NCBI RefSeq assembly: GCF_030651835.1
Contig: NZ_JAUSBX010000087.1
Coordinates: forward strand, 62,001 to 126,000
Source: Methylicorpusculum sp.
GTDB taxonomy: Bacteria; Pseudomonadota; Gammaproteobacteria; Methylococcales; Methylomonadaceae
Direction of reading: 5' to 3'
DNA: 64,000 nt
The notes beneath the pieces were generated by a model. That model saw only the letters and a list, made by a program, of their open reading frames with translations. It searched no databases and was not told the origin of the DNA. Position numbers and translations under genes: made by a program. This document shows positions 17,283-26,953 of the stretch, piece after piece (the stretch's first letter is position 1; every line of letters starts with the position of its first letter).

Positions 17283-18674
17283 TTAAGCAGGCATGGCCTG
17301 GGTAATCAACTGTTGTAATTGCTGTTTGTCCAATAACTGGCTGTCGACCTTGAGATAGGCAACGCCTTCGTCATAATGCAGCGTGACATCTTCTATTCCT
17401 TTTAGCGTCAGCATTTGATTAACCAGCTGATCAGCTTCATCGGATGAAATCATGTCCACGGCAATCAGCAGATTGGCCAAATGACGAGGCGGTTTCATCC
17501 CTAATGAAACCAGAAACCAGCTTAGGCCTGCCGCCGCACAAAAAATAAACACTGCGTTGGCACCGTATTCGCCGTAACACCATCCGCCCAACACGCCGCC
17601 AATAGCCAAGCCCAAAAACTGCGAGCTTGAATAAGCCCCCATCGCGGTTCCTTTTAAATCACCGGGAGCGGTTTTGGAAATAAGCGAGGGCAACGTCGCT
17701 TCCAGCAAGTTGAACCCGCAAAAAAATAGGCCCAGAAAAGCGATGATGCCTATCTGATTGTCATGAAATTGAGCCAAGCCTATTTGTGCTACTGAAACCA
17801 CCGCAATGGCGCCTAGAAAAACGCTTTTCATTTTCCGTTTTTTTTCGGCGACTATAACAAAAGGCACTGCCAACGCCATCGATATGACAAAGATCGGTAA
17901 ATAAATCTGCCAGTGCTGTCCGCCCGCCATACCGGTATCGCGAAGCAACAAGGGAATCACAACAAAGCTGGCGGTAAGCATCATGTGCAATACAAAAATA
18001 CCGTAATCCAGTCTCAGGAGATCCGGGCTTCGAAGTACATGCATCATTTCTGACGGAACGAATTCGGCGTCCCGGTGCAGCTTGGATTGCTTAGGATCAG
18101 GCACGACGTAAATGATGGTCAAGACGGCTATCAACGTAAGTACGGCAGTCAGCCAGAATAATCCGGGAACACCAAACCAATGAGAGAAAACAGGGCCAGC
18201 AATCAGGCCTATCCCAAAAGAACCCCCAATACTCAAGCCTATGATTGCCATCGCCTTGGTTCTATGGACTTCTTGAGTCAAATCGGCGACCAAAGCCATA
18301 ACGGCTGCCGAAATGGCGCCGGCACCTTGTAAGGTTCTTCCTATCAACACACCGTAAATGGTTGTGGAAACGGCAGCCACTACACTACCCAGTGCAAATA
18401 TCAGCAACCCGAAAACGATAATTTTTTTCCGCCCGTACCGGTCCGACAAAAGCCCGAAGGGTATTTGTAAGAGCACTTGAGAAAATCCGTAGATACTCAT
18501 TGCCAAGCCCATTAATGAGGGGGTGGCACCATCCAATTGTTCAGCATACAAAGACAAAACCGGCAAAATCATAAACAGACCCAGCATTCGCAGCGCATAA
18601 ATCGCCGCCAAAGACCAGGTTGCTTTTTTTTCCAGCAACGTCATTGGACTCGTAATATCCTGTACCTGTGTCAA
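17283..18674 (-). CDS. yajR: MFS transporter with C-terminal YAM-like domain (YajR-like)
   Basis: A 463-residue 12-helix major facilitator protein with the loop 2-3 signature GLLSDRYGRKK. After the last helix a cytoplasmic tail of about 65 residues has a ferredoxin-like pattern (MLTLKGIEDVTLHYDEG) but no CxxC metal motif. This matches the YAM domain of E. coli YajR. The start is a TTG at 18674 with AAGGAG nine bases upstream; an internal ATG at 18644 is the alternative. Family members are proton-driven drug or metabolite exporters; the substrate is not known. ssb follows. Confidence 0.85.
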   Translation of the reverse strand: MTQVQDITSPMTLLEKKATWSLAAIYALRMLGLFMILPVLSLYAEQLDGATPSLMGLAMSIYGFSQVLLQIPFGLLSDRYGRKKIIVFGLLIFALGSVVAAVSTTIYGVLIGRTLQGAGAISAAVMALVADLTQEVHRTKAMAIIGLSIGGSFGIGLIAGPVFSHWFGVPGLFWLTAVLTLIAVLTIIYVVPDPKQSKLHRDAEFVPSEMMHVLRSPDLLRLDYGIFVLHMMLTASFVVIPLLLRDTGMAGGQHWQIYLPIFVISMALAVPFVIVAEKKRKMKSVFLGAIAVVSVAQIGLAQFHDNQIGIIAFLGLFFCGFNLLEATLPSLISKTAPGDLKGTAMGAYSSSQFLGLAIGGVLGGWCYGEYGANAVFIFCAAAGLSWFLVSLGMKPPRHLANLLIAVDMISSDEADQLVNQMLTLKGIEDVTLHYDEGVAYLKVDSQLLDKQQLQQLITQAMPA

Positions 18675-18928
18675 AACACTTTTCTCCTTCTTTAAATCAA
18701 ATCTGAGGCAAACCCTGGCAACGCCCTGCTGAAATCTATGTATTCCCTACAACCGTCATTGACTGTCATTCTCTAAATAAGCCAGCAGCATTACACGTTC
18801 TTAATCCGGGCTAAGCAAGTGGCGTATTGTATAACAAGCTTGAGTGACTGTGACGTTTGAAATGTTCCCCTTATCCTAAAAAGAATAATTGAAAGGCTCA
18901 GAACCGTGCTAGCGAAGGAGGTATGCGG

Positions 18929-21760
18929 TTACAGTGTCAAAGGACTTGAGAAGGAAAGGCTAGCCGATTGGTTATCAACCCGCTCATCGAAAAAACTACC
19001 CCGGGCATACTCGACACCCATTTGTTCAACCAATGCGAGAACACGGTCGCTCTCCACATCGTCAACAATGACCTTCTTGCCGAAGGCGTGGATAACATCG
19101 ACTAAAGCCCGCACATACATATTATCTTCTTTATGTTGATCCATTCGCTTTATAAAAGAGCCATCAATGCGGACGTAATCAATGGGCAATTGTTTCAAAT
19201 AAAAAAATGAAGAAAATTCCACTCCGAAATCACTCAAACAAAACTCACAGCCAAGCAACTTGATTTCGTTAATAAAATTGTGCGATTGAGTCAAGTGCCC
19301 AAGCACATAGCGCTCGTTTAAATCAAAAATGATTTGCCTGGGATCAATTTGGTAATTTTTCAGTAGCGAACCGATCAATTCAATACTATCAACCTGTGTC
19401 ACTGAGGAGCCAGAGAGCGCCAGACTGAGTTTGACTTTTTTATTGCTCCGTTTCATTTTCGCAATAATTTCAAAAGCTCTGACTATCGATACGCGGTCCA
19501 ATTGTTCAGCTAACTCGAGTTGCTCAATGACCTGACCATATTCCCTGGATAGGGGGATATCGCCGTTTGGCGAGGCTAAGCAAATTGAACATTGATAAAA
19601 GCCGACCTGTCTTAGATGGACATCAAAAACCGGTGTAAAACTTAATACCCCGTCATCGTTTTCCAACAGTTGCTGTATCTGCCGGATAGTGTTCTGATTC
19701 AGATTAGCTTCGTACTTATTTGTAAGCGTCTGCTCATAAACATAATAAAAGTTTTTCCCATTCAGTTTGGCATAGTTCATTGCCCGTTCTGCATTCGCGA
19801 CCAAGTGATCCGGACTATCTGCATGCAGAGGATAGAAAGCGATGCCGATGTTGGTGGCTATTTCTCCGTACTGGCTGCCCAAGATTAATTTCAACGAACT
19901 GATCCGTTTGATCATCTTCTGTGCCAGGGACACTACCCCCTGTGTCTGAGCATCCGGCAAAATCAGGACAAGCTGGCTTTCGCCGATCCGACACAGCAAA
20001 TCGGTTTCGCGCATGAACTGCTTTAAATGACTCGCCACTTTCACCATGACTCTTTTATCAACTGCCTGAGCGACTGCCTCCTGAGCCAAGTCAAGGTGCT
20101 GCATATCAAAATAAAGCAGTGCCACTGCATGTCCGTAACGTTTTGCTATATTCAAAGCTTGCGGCAGTTCTCGTTGAAATCGCTGCCGATTGCCCAGTCC
20201 GGTTGCCGGATCAAAAGACGCCATTTTCAACATTTTCTGTTCGGTCTGTTTTTCAGCGCTAATATCCATTCCCAGCGAGAGAACTATCGGTTCACTGCCT
20301 TGCCGGTTTGAATTAAAAAGCGTATGAATCCAAAAAACATGTAGAAAACTTCCGGTGCTGCTTATGAAGCCGCCCTCTATCTGAACCGGGTGCGTTGATT
20401 TGGATAAACGTAACTGGTCCAGCTGATTCAGATGGTGCGCTTCTGCCGGTGGCAGATACAGATCGAAAAGTCGCCCAATTACCTTATTTTTTTCTTCACC
20501 AAAGACCTTCACACCCTCTTGATTGATAGTCAATATTTGCCCGTTGACTTTTTGCGTCAGCATGATGACTGGCGCAGAATTGACTAACTCCTGGATAGAA
20601 TCGCGTTCAGAGGCTAATTCCTGACTTTTTTCTAAAATTTGCAGCGTATTTTTGCGGACTATGTGTTCTAAATTTTCCAGCTGCAGGGCTAGGGTCAAAA
20701 CTGTATCATTCAGTTTATCGACTTCATCGAAACCCAAACTCAACCATTTTTTTTGAACGAGCTCTTTCCTGAATTGATTGTACTCATGCGTTGCCAAAAG
20801 AGGCAGCGCCTTGGCAAGGTGAGCAATACGCCGTAAAAAAAACCATGACACAAGGACTAATACCGCTAACGAGCAAAGTAAGCTCATCACACCCTGTATC
20901 CAGACTTTTTCCAATTGAATATCCAGCAGGCGAATATTTCCGGTAATTTCCTCGGCAATCAGTAAAAACGGCGCCTGAGTCGAACTATCCAGTCTCAACG
21001 GTCGAATTCTTACTTCATAAACCTGATCATTAACCGTTAAGGTTCCGCTCTTGTTTAATAACTGCTCGAATGTGTAGCGTTCGGTCAGGTAAGCGAACAA
21101 ATCAAAATCCAATCCCGCAAAAGTCTTGGCTGAAAGCGCGTAGGGCCAGCCGTTGGTTAACTTTTTAGGAGAATCCATCAAAACACCCACATCGACGCGA
21201 GTGGCCTCTTTGAATTTGATGACGGTATCGGCGAACGTTCTAGCCATACTGAATGCGCCGACCAGAGTGCCTTTACCCATTACCGGCACAATCACTTGTT
21301 GATAACAGGACGTTTGCGAACAAATGATGGTATGAACAGGCGATTCCGATTGCAGCATCTGATCGATAAGCGCACGATCGGTATTAATTTTTCTTCCTCT
21401 GGATTTTATTTTTAAGCCGGTGGCGTCAAAGACCGTGATATTTTCCAAGCCCCAGATAAACTCCCATTGTTCCCAATTACGGTCAAAAACACTGAGCATT
21501 TTTTGATCGGAATTATGATTGAACTCTTGAGCATTCAGGACGAACAGCTCTGCTAACTGTTCCAGATTCTGGAATGAATCCTCAGATAACATTTTCGCCA
21601 GATTATCCTGTTTATTGCGCAACAACATCCGCTCTTCGCTGAATCCTTGTTTCGCATCAGAATAAGCAAAATAGGCAAACAGACAGTTTAATAGAATAAA
21701 AATACCGCCGAACAGTAAGGCTAACTTCCATCGTAAACTGAGAAAAAAGGAGGTTTCCAT
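18929..21760 (-). CDS. Membrane sensor with PAS and degenerate GGDEF and EAL domains
   Basis: A 943-residue protein: helix at about 10-28, periplasmic sensor domain to about 288, second helix (about 290-312), coiled coil, PAS (about 385-505), GGDEF-like (about 515-670) and EAL-like (about 685-930). The GGDEF loop reads RIGESQLVL, so the catalytic glycines and acids are lost. In the EAL domain the EAL tripeptide is replaced (QCSICL), DDFG has become SDFG, and the EGVE motif has become DDVE. It is probably neither a cyclase nor a phosphodiesterase, and may act as a c-di-GMP or protein-binding receptor like LapD or CsrD. It starts 4 bases after the porin-like gene, so the two are likely co-transcribed. 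Confidence 0.9.
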   Translation of the reverse strand: METSFFLSLRWKLALLFGGIFILLNCLFAYFAYSDAKQGFSEERMLLRNKQDNLAKMLSEDSFQNLEQLAELFVLNAQEFNHNSDQKMLSVFDRNWEQWEFIWGLENITVFDATGLKIKSRGRKINTDRALIDQMLQSESPVHTIICSQTSCYQQVIVPVMGKGTLVGAFSMARTFADTVIKFKEATRVDVGVLMDSPKKLTNGWPYALSAKTFAGLDFDLFAYLTERYTFEQLLNKSGTLTVNDQVYEVRIRPLRLDSSTQAPFLLIAEEITGNIRLLDIQLEKVWIQGVMSLLCSLAVLVLVSWFFLRRIAHLAKALPLLATHEYNQFRKELVQKKWLSLGFDEVDKLNDTVLTLALQLENLEHIVRKNTLQILEKSQELASERDSIQELVNSAPVIMLTQKVNGQILTINQEGVKVFGEEKNKVIGRLFDLYLPPAEAHHLNQLDQLRLSKSTHPVQIEGGFISSTGSFLHVFWIHTLFNSNRQGSEPIVLSLGMDISAEKQTEQKMLKMASFDPATGLGNRQRFQRELPQALNIAKRYGHAVALLYFDMQHLDLAQEAVAQAVDKRVMVKVASHLKQFMRETDLLCRIGESQLVLILPDAQTQGVVSLAQKMIKRISSLKLILGSQYGEIATNIGIAFYPLHADSPDHLVANAERAMNYAKLNGKNFYYVYEQTLTNKYEANLNQNTIRQIQQLLENDDGVLSFTPVFDVHLRQVGFYQCSICLASPNGDIPLSREYGQVIEQLELAEQLDRVSIVRAFEIIAKMKRSNKKVKLSLALSGSSVTQVDSIELIGSLLKNYQIDPRQIIFDLNERYVLGHLTQSHNFINEIKLLGCEFCLSDFGVEFSSFFYLKQLPIDYVRIDGSFIKRMDQHKEDNMYVRALVDVIHAFGKKVIVDDVESDRVLALVEQMGVEYARGSFFDERVDNQSASLSFSSPLTL

Positions 21761-21764
21761 CCCG

Positions 21765-22979
21765 CTAAAACCGGTAAGAAAGCTGCAAACCGGACAAATC
21801 CCAATACTTTTGCGAGCTGTTAGGATCAGGATTATCGGCTGATGGTATCCAGGCGGTTCCTTCTATACGATGATACTCAGCCCTGAGCATCCAGTAATAG
21901 GTCACATCCCAACGCAGGCTAACCATCCAGTCTTTGGCATAGATCACATGATCAGGCACACCTAGACGCTCCACCCTATCACCTTGTTTGTCATTGTTAT
22001 CCAGGTACAAAACATTATATCTAATTGCGCCTTGCAACTGAGGTATGAAGCGGTAGGTGCTTTCAACATACCAGCTTTGTGTCACGGATTCTTTATCCGG
22101 AAATGAACGACCAAAACCGCTAAAACGATTCCATTGATATAAGTATTCACCGGTCAAACCGAACTTCTCCCCATTGAATTGAGCGGAAAATACCAAAGGG
22201 CGAAAAGAAAGATAGCCCGCTCCGATACTGTCACCTTTAACGGGGTCATATTGCAATTCAAGATCGACATAGCTAACGGCAAAAACATACCGACCACCCA
22301 TCATTTCATAATTCAGTTGGGTAGCAAACCCCGGCTTACCGTCCAACTCCCCTTGAGAAAAAGGCCCAAGCACTGCGATCATGATTTCCTTGTCTGTTTG
22401 CGGCATGCCGAAAACCAGCTTATAGGACAAATCACCCCATTCATCGGTGTGATCAAAATAAAGTGCCCCGCCATCCATGGACACGAATAATGAACGTGAT
22501 CTGTCAAAATAAATACCTTGCGCCAGCAAAACTCCCGGATGAGTAAATGAGACATCCCGGGTCTCGTTATACAATCCATAGGGGACTTTTACTCTTCCTC
22601 CACGCAGCCCTACTCTTAGATCGTCAATATCAAGTATCGATAAATCGACTAAGCCATAGTCCAACCTGAACGATCCGGGATCAACATCCCCTGCACGACG
22701 ATACAAGCCTTGAGCTGCGACTGTAAGCCTGTCCATGGGTCGGTATGACAGATTTAAACCGATTTCGGTCAGCCCAGGCGACAAGCCATCATCACTCTTT
22801 CCATACATATTATTATCTGAAGAATGAAAAATGCCCTGCGTCAAAAAACCATGCATTTGCAAGCTATCAGGCAGCAGATCCTGAAATGCAAAATCTGACG
22901 CACTGAAATCCGAAGCCGCACAAAAAGAAGCGAAGCAGCAAACGATCAGACAAAAGCATTGTTTTGAGGTCACTTTCAA
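21765..22979 (-). CDS. Outer-membrane beta-barrel (porin-like) protein
   Basis: A 404-residue exported protein with a signal peptide (FCLIVCCFASFCAASDF). The mature part is rich in alternating aromatic/polar strands, for example RLTVAAQGLYRRAG and YVFAVSYVDLELQYD, and ends in a C-terminal phenylalanine (LQLSYRF), the usual signal for outer-membrane insertion by BAM. I cannot name the family; a porin or outer-membrane sensor partner is likely. Its tight coupling (4 bases) to the degenerate GGDEF-EAL membrane protein suggests a working link across the envelope. No regulatory site was picked out upstream. Confidence 0.8.
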   Translation of the reverse strand: MKVTSKQCFCLIVCCFASFCAASDFSASDFAFQDLLPDSLQMHGFLTQGIFHSSDNNMYGKSDDGLSPGLTEIGLNLSYRPMDRLTVAAQGLYRRAGDVDPGSFRLDYGLVDLSILDIDDLRVGLRGGRVKVPYGLYNETRDVSFTHPGVLLAQGIYFDRSRSLFVSMDGGALYFDHTDEWGDLSYKLVFGMPQTDKEIMIAVLGPFSQGELDGKPGFATQLNYEMMGGRYVFAVSYVDLELQYDPVKGDSIGAGYLSFRPLVFSAQFNGEKFGLTGEYLYQWNRFSGFGRSFPDKESVTQSWYVESTYRFIPQLQGAIRYNVLYLDNNDKQGDRVERLGVPDHVIYAKDWMVSLRWDVTYYWMLRAEYHRIEGTAWIPSADNPDPNSSQKYWDLSGLQLSYRF

Positions 22980-23633
22980 CAGCTATCAACACAGCTCTGA
23001 AATAGCAAGCCTGCTATCATCTGATCAGTTTTCATTCTAAAAGTCCTGTTGTTAATAGGCTGGGTTCAAATCAAGGATCAATGTCCGGAATTCATCCGAC
23101 AGAAAAGATGGCTAAAGACGGCTAAGGAGCATTTGAAATTTTATTACGGCATGATGCCGTCACTGATAATAAACACAGAATGAGTCAATGAGCGACCGTA
23201 GTCCTGATTGTCTTTTATACAAGAACTTTCAATTTCATAACCGATAATGTTCCAAATTTGGGACATTGCGCACAAAAAAAGAGCTTGAAGTATGGGACGA
23301 AAAACCAATAATACGGGCTGTCATTAACGCAGGCACTCATGCCGGACAGCATAAGAGCATGATTACGAATCCCGTATTTTAAATCTGGCAAAGTTGAAGT
23401 CTATACCCCGAAAAAACCGACACCTCGCCTGTCGGCACTAACGTTTAAACCACTTCATTCAGTCTCAATGCGATTTAAAGCCGCCATTACTGATTTAATT
23501 TATTGCGTGGCTTCGGTGCGAACGGGTAAAACCAATTACAAGCGCCGGTCTCAGGAAGAACGAGGTATAAATGCTATGCCCACTTCAGCTTAATCCAATA
23601 GTTTCAGCGGTTGAAAAAGAAATCAGGTAAAAA
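22980..23633. other. Intergenic region without recognised gene
   Basis: About 650 bases with no reading frame of interest. The only structure seen is a nested fold at 23310-23378: AATACGGG pairs with CCCGTATT outside, CTGTC with GACAG inside, and GGCA-CTCA-TGCC at the tip. It could be a small RNA or a decayed palindrome. The promoter of the porin operon should lie within the left part. Confidence 0.45.
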
Positions 23634-24137
23634 TCAGTGCCAGCCGCCGTATTGTTTAGTTGGATCGCCTTTAAATCCGGCGGATGTCGATTTGCCACTG
23701 GCTTTTTTATTTTGACGTATCGCGTTAATCGCCGCTTGTGCCATATTGGCCTTGGTTATGCCGCCAATATCTCTGGCTGATTGAACCACTAAACTGGACA
23801 TGGTCGAAATATCAAGCTGAGCCGGCATAGGGTCCAATACCACAGCCTCAAGAACACTATCACCCGCTGTCACTTCCAACACGACGGGATATTGAGCGCT
23901 GGCTGGAAGCGTAATCGCAAATTTTGAGTCGTTTGTGACATCCGAAGTAGCAACGGTTTTACCACCCGCATCTTTCGCTAAAATTTTGCCCTGCGTCACG
24001 GGTTCGTCTCTATCAGTCACTACACCTTCTATATGGGCGGCGGATACAGCTGGCTGACTTTTATTATCTGAATTTTCACCGCAGCCAAAAAGCAACAAAC
24101 AAACCGACGCAGCGATAAGGTATTTAGAATAGTTCAT
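23634..24137 (-). CDS. Small lipoprotein with a carboxypeptidase-regulatory-like beta domain
   Basis: A 167-residue lipoprotein with lipobox LLFGC (C19). Residues 35-105 look like a carboxypeptidase regulatory-like (transthyretin-type) beta domain: HIEGVVTDRDEPVTQGKILAK is the start of such a fold. The C-terminal part is helical and basic, ending in DPTKQYGGWH, where the histidine and tryptophan tip is unusual. I do not recognise a specific family. It lies 171 bases downstream of copA on the same strand, so a link to copper handling is possible but unproven. Confidence 0.7.
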   Translation of the reverse strand: MNYSKYLIAASVCLLLFGCGENSDNKSQPAVSAAHIEGVVTDRDEPVTQGKILAKDAGGKTVATSDVTNDSKFAITLPASAQYPVVLEVTAGDSVLEAVVLDPMPAQLDISTMSSLVVQSARDIGGITKANMAQAAINAIRQNKKASGKSTSAGFKGDPTKQYGGWH

Positions 24138-24308
24138 AACATTCTCTTTATCTTAAGAATAATCATTTGATCCACGAAAAACACTAAAAGCACGAATGCA
24201 GTTAACGAGACACCTCATTCAAGCACGACATTCCTAAAGATGAATGGGCTACTTGCTGATTTTCAAGTGTCTTTCGGACATTCAGTGAATTAACAGCCGT
24301 TTTTAAGT

Positions 24309-26552
24309 TTAAAGTTTAATCCAGCGAAGACGATTCGCATTGGTCACGACGGTCACAGATGACATCGCCATCGCCGCACCTGCAATCATAGGATTGAGCA
24401 GTACGCCGAATAAAGGATAGAGCAATCCGGCAGCCACCGGAATACTGACGGTATTGTAAAAGAAAGCACCCACCAGGTTTTGCTTGATGTTGATAACAGT
24501 CATTTTAGATAAGGCCATCGCCTCGGATACCTTTAATAAAGAACCTTGTAAAATGACAATGTCAGCACTTTCAATTGCCACATCGGTACCTGTACCTATG
24601 GCAAAACCGACATTAGCCTGTGCCAAAGCAGGCGCATCATTGATACCGTCACCCACCATACCCACCGTTTCACCGGCATCCTGAAGTTGTTTGACCACTT
24701 TCGCTTTATCTTGCGGCAGGACCTGAGCCCGGACTTCAGTAATACCTGCCTGATCGGCAATCGCTTTGGCTGTAACCGGATTATCGCCGGTCACCATAAT
24801 GATCCGAACACCTTGTTCCTTCAATTTGGAAATAGCAGCCGCCGAATCTTTTTTGATCGGATCGGTTACGCCTATTATTCCGGCTATCTGTCCGTCTACT
24901 GCCAGTAATACGGGCGTCTGGCCTAACGCGGAAAGCGCCTCAAGCGTAGACTTATGCTCGCCATGCTCTACACCTTTGACTGCCATTAAAGCCGCGTTTC
25001 CAAAATAAACGGAGCGGCCTTGAATTTCAGCACAAACGCCATGACCTGCAACTGCTTCAAAATGCTGAGACTTGCTTAAATTTATCTGCTTGACTTCGGC
25101 GGCTGAAAGAATCGCCCCCGCCAAAGGATGTTCAGAACCTGACTCAATACTGGCCGCTAATTCAAGCACTGTTTCTTCAGAAAAATCACCTACAGCTTTA
25201 ATAGAGGCAACAGTGGGCTTACCCTCCGTTACCGTTCCTGTTTTATCCAGAATGATGGCCGTTAGTTTTCCAGCGGTCTGAAGCGCCTCGCCTTTACGAA
25301 TCAGAATACCGGCCTGTGCGGCTCTTCCTACTGCAACCATCACGGAAATGGGTGTCGCCAGACCCAGCGCACAGGGACAGGCAATCACCAGTACCGTCAT
25401 GGAGGTAACAAAGGCATAACCCAGCGAAGGCTCCGGCCCAAAGGTATACCAAACAATGAAGGTAAACAGGGAAATCAGCACCACGCCGGGCACAAAAACA
25501 CTTGAGATTTTATCGGCCAAACGCGCAATCTCGGGCTTGCTGCTTTGCGCCTGCCTGACACTTTTGATGATCTGAGCCAACGCCGTATCACGTCCGATAC
25601 GAGTCGCCTGGAACATGAAGCTGCCTTTTTGATTCATCGTACCGGCTACAACCTGAGCGCCTTTAATTTTTTCTACTGGGATCGGCTCACCGGTCAACAT
25701 CGATTCATCAATCGTCGAATGACCTTCCGTTACAGTGCCGTCGACAGGAATCTTTTCTCCCGGCCTGACGCGCAAAATATCGCCAAGGCCAACATCCTCA
25801 ATTGCAATATCCTGCTCTATCCCTTCCCTGACAACCCGAGCCGTTCGGGGCTGCAAACCAATCAATTGGCGAATCGCACTCGAGGTTTTGCCTCTGGCCA
25901 GTGTTTCCAGTCCGGACCCCAAATTGATGAAGGCGAGAATGACTACGGCGGCCTCAAAATACGCATGTTTTGCCAATGAGGGCAAATTAGCCGAATAATC
26001 AATGACAATACACGAGAACAACCAGGCTGAACCTGTGCCTAAGGCAATCAGCGTATCCATATTGGCTTGTTTTAATGTCAGCGCTTTGACTGCACCGCTG
26101 TAAAAATGCCAGCCGGAATAAATCAATACGCCCAAGGTAATCAACGCCAGCTGTGGCCAGAACCACTGTCCGTTGGCCGAGCCAATTTCAGGAAACCATT
26201 CAAAATGCTCGCCCAGCATCAAAAAGACACCCAGGACACCGGCAACGCCCGCTTTTTTCATCAAATCCTGATAGCGCTTCGTCTCTAATGCTTCCTGGGC
26301 CGACGGATCTTCCAATCCTTCCATGATTGCAGCATCAAAGCCTGCTGAAATAATTGCCTGTTTCAATAAATCAGGATCCGCATCGCCTTTGACATAAGCC
26401 GAGTGGTCCGCAAAATTGACCGTTACCTCCAATACACCCGGAACCTCTTTGAGCGCTCCTTCAACAGCACTGACACAACCCGCGCAGCGCATACCCAAAA
26501 TGGATAACCGGAGAGCATTATTTGTCGTGTCGTTTTGAATTGCCGCACTCAT
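24309..26552 (-). CDS. copA: Copper-exporting P1B-type ATPase CopA
   Basis: A 747-residue copper ATPase. One N-terminal metal-binding domain carries GMRCAGC (C23, C26). The eight-helix membrane core contains the CPC motif (VIACPCALG), the phosphorylation site DKTGT, the SEHPLA histidine motif, the actuator TGEPIPVEK and the hinge [10 protein letters not shown], all intact. It pumps Cu(I) from cytoplasm to periplasm using ATP. copZ is 48 bases upstream on the same strand, so the two probably form a copper-efflux operon. A single N-terminal metal-binding domain is within the family range. Length is normal. Confidence 0.97.
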   Translation of the reverse strand: MSAAIQNDTTNNALRLSILGMRCAGCVSAVEGALKEVPGVLEVTVNFADHSAYVKGDADPDLLKQAIISAGFDAAIMEGLEDPSAQEALETKRYQDLMKKAGVAGVLGVFLMLGEHFEWFPEIGSANGQWFWPQLALITLGVLIYSGWHFYSGAVKALTLKQANMDTLIALGTGSAWLFSCIVIDYSANLPSLAKHAYFEAAVVILAFINLGSGLETLARGKTSSAIRQLIGLQPRTARVVREGIEQDIAIEDVGLGDILRVRPGEKIPVDGTVTEGHSTIDESMLTGEPIPVEKIKGAQVVAGTMNQKGSFMFQATRIGRDTALAQIIKSVRQAQSSKPEIARLADKISSVFVPGVVLISLFTFIVWYTFGPEPSLGYAFVTSMTVLVIACPCALGLATPISVMVAVGRAAQAGILIRKGEALQTAGKLTAIILDKTGTVTEGKPTVASIKAVGDFSEETVLELAASIESGSEHPLAGAILSAAEVKQINLSKSQHFEAVAGHGVCAEIQGRSVYFGNAALMAVKGVEHGEHKSTLEALSALGQTPVLLAVDGQIAGIIGVTDPIKKDSAAAISKLKEQGVRIIMVTGDNPVTAKAIADQAGITEVRAQVLPQDKAKVVKQLQDAGETVGMVGDGINDAPALAQANVGFAIGTGTDVAIESADIVILQGSLLKVSEAMALSKMTVINIKQNLVGAFFYNTVSIPVAAGLLYPLFGVLLNPMIAGAAMAMSSVTVVTNANRLRWIKL

Positions 26553-26600
26553 AAGATTGCCTTTTAGCCGTATTTACAAAAAAATTATCAAGGACTTAGT

Positions 26601-26813
26601 CTATTCTTCCACCAAAAAACCAGCCTCAGAAATAACGCTTTTTATCGCGTCCAGATCGATTTTGGCAGCATCATATTCCACAGAGACTTGATTTTCCTTG
26701 AATGAAGCACTGGTTGAGAGCACGCCTTCCAATGCCTCCAACTTGCCGTTGACGTTTGCTTCGCAACCGCCACATTTCATTCCCTTGACTGTTAACGTTA
26801 CCTTTTCCGACAT
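26601..26813 (-). CDS. copZ: Copper chaperone CopZ (HMA domain)
   Basis: The ORF opens at 26831, but the ATG at 26813 (MSEKVTLTVKG) has GGAGA just upstream, giving 70 residues, the usual CopZ length. It is a single ferredoxin-like HMA domain with the copper motif GMKCGGC. It carries Cu(I) to the N-terminal domain of CopA, encoded directly downstream. Its promoter lies in the 140-base gap shared with the divergent EAL-HDOD gene. Confidence 0.93.
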   Translation of the reverse strand: MSEKVTLTVKGMKCGGCEANVNGKLEALEGVLSTSASFKENQVSVEYDAAKIDLDAIKSVISEAGFLVEE

Positions 26814-26953
26814 ACATTGTCTCCAAAACACAAGTTAGTAATAGAATTCAGACGCCCTCGACTTAACAAGAGCAATCATGCTATAAATCGTGAGTATTCT
26901 CAAATTTATATGATTCTCACAGCTTACCGGGCAGTTATTGATCTGACAACTGA
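26814..26953. promoter_or_regulatory. Divergent promoter region of copZA and the EAL-HDOD gene
   Basis: This 140-base gap must hold promoters in both directions. ATTCTCA occurs at about 26896 and ATTCTCAC at about 26913, a direct repeat of ATTCTCA at 17-base spacing, part of GTGAGTATTCTCA. It could be an operator, but it does not match the usual CueR box, and I could not find that box here. Confidence 0.4.

Noticed and set aside
26814-26953. CueR operator before copZ
   Set aside because: No CueR-type inverted repeat with the right spacing was found; only ATTCTCA boxes are visible.
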